Assembly (NCBI RefSeq): GCF_009856605.1
Contig: NZ_CP047242.1
Span: 5,894,501-5,958,500 of the forward strand
DNA length: 64,000 nt
From: Trichormus variabilis 0441
GTDB lineage: Bacteria; Cyanobacteriota; Cyanobacteriia; Cyanobacteriales; Nostocaceae
Direction of reading: 5' to 3'
Both the position numbers and the translations under genes were made by a program. Shown in pieces: positions 63,549 to 64,000 of this stretch; position 1 is the first letter of the stretch; every line of letters begins with the position of its first letter. The notes under the pieces are model-generated. The model was not told the DNA's origin, ran no database searches, and saw only the letters and a program-made list of their open reading frames with translations.

Positions 63549-64000
63549 ATGATTCAATTCCGTATTCAGCCAGATAGTGAGATTCCCGCATCAACCCAAC
63601 TATTTAACCAACTCAGGTTTGCGATCGCTTCTCGGCAATATCCACCCGCATACAAATTGCCCAGCACCAGGGCTTTGGCAATGCAAACGGGGTTACACCG
63701 CAATACTATTAGTAAAGTTTATCGTCAGTTAGAGGAAGACGGTTTTGTTGAAAGTTTAGCAGGCTCAGGGATTTATGTCCGCGCTCAAGGTCATGAGGGT
63801 GGTAGCAGGCTACAATCGCCCATCCTCACACAACATCCTGAAGCATCAAAAGTTTTACAACAAGCACTGGATGAATTACTGGGACAAGGCTATTCACTCA
63901 GCCAAGCAAGAGAAATATTTTTGGCAGAAATTGACTGGCGCTTGCGTTGTAGTGCGCGGGTACTGGTAGCATCTCCGACTCAAGATATGGGTGTGGGGGA
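63549..64000 (+). CDS. plmA: GntR-family regulator, PlmA-like (cut by window end)
   Basis: Open to the right edge; the first about 150 residues are visible. Winged HTH at about 10-75: L-F-N-Q-L-R-F-A-I-A-S-R-Q-Y-P-P, then L-P-S-T-R-A-L-A and R-N-T-I-S-K-V-Y-R-Q-L-E-E-D-G-F. The wing reads S-L-A-G-S-G-I-Y-V. After it comes G-H-E-G-G-S, with a C-terminal domain starting that is not of the FadR type. It resembles PlmA of Anabaena (plasmid maintenance, PII interaction) from memory. CAGGAG, 10 bases before the ATG, is the ribosome binding site. Confidence 0.75.
   Translation, partial: MIQFRIQPDSEIPASTQLFNQLRFAIASRQYPPAYKLPSTRALAMQTGLHRNTISKVYRQLEEDGFVESLAGSGIYVRAQGHEGGSRLQSPILTQHPEASKVLQQALDELLGQGYSLSQAREIFLAEIDWRLRCSARVLVASPTQDMGVG

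Overview
The window is chromosomal DNA of a filamentous cyanobacterium of the Nostoc/Anabaena/Trichormus type. Evidence is the photosystem II genes (psbY, a psb28 paralogue), the UbiD and carotenoid-cleavage enzymes, the many GCGATCGC (HIP1) octamers inside and outside genes, and the abundant short heptamer repeats (TTGACTR, GGGGAYT and similar) and AATTCAAA repeats between genes. The run glpX-hemA, an amino-acid ABC pair and pgi recalls the Nostoc sp. PCC 7120 chromosome; that comparison is from memory and was not searched.

Layout. 1-2.5 kb: a cut IS1182-like transposase, then methionine aminopeptidase and a secreted cupredoxin, enclosed by a near-perfect inverted pair of about 92 bp. 2.5-9.1 kb: a two-domain M16 protease, a VOC protein, a zinc-ribbon protein, a gamma-carbonic anhydrase homologue, psbY and folC. 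9.5-12 kb: a FkbM methyltransferase and an orphan sugar-binding lipoprotein. 12.1-17.4 kb: the type IV pilus cluster pilM-pilN-pilO-pilQ. 17.5-22.7 kb: a HigBA-type toxin-antitoxin pair, a cyclic-nucleotide-binding protein, a large UPF0182 membrane protein and a small conserved-looking protein. 22.9-27.6 kb: an aminotransferase, a YjbQ protein, glpX (FBPase/SBPase) and hemA. 27.6-33.2 kb: a broken Uma2 gene, a small HTH protein, an ArsR-fold regulator, a glycosyltransferase-like protein, livG-livM and a RelE-like toxin. 33.3-38.8 kb: pgi, ubiD, a carotenoid oxygenase and an intact Uma2 gene.

38.8-44.2 kb is an arsenic island transcribed leftward: PstS-like binding lipoprotein, GAPDH, ArsJ, Acr3, ArsC. 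It combines two detoxification routes. ArsC reduces arsenate to arsenite and Acr3 exports it. GAPDH forms 1-arseno-3-phosphoglycerate and ArsJ exports that. Two ATCAA-N6-TTGAT-type palindromes, 53 bp apart, lie over its promoter. A His-rich CobW GTPase follows.

45.6-64 kb: cysS, tldD-tldE(pmbA), a GAF histidine kinase, an STAS protein and a REC-PP2C phosphatase (a probable partner-switch module), DUF1350, small unknowns, a PPOX protein, a psb28 paralogue, a TPR protein, argD, a K+ channel with RCK domains, an S1-domain protein, a dienelactone-hydrolase-like protein, and the start of a GntR regulator resembling PlmA. No rRNA, tRNA or CRISPR array was seen.
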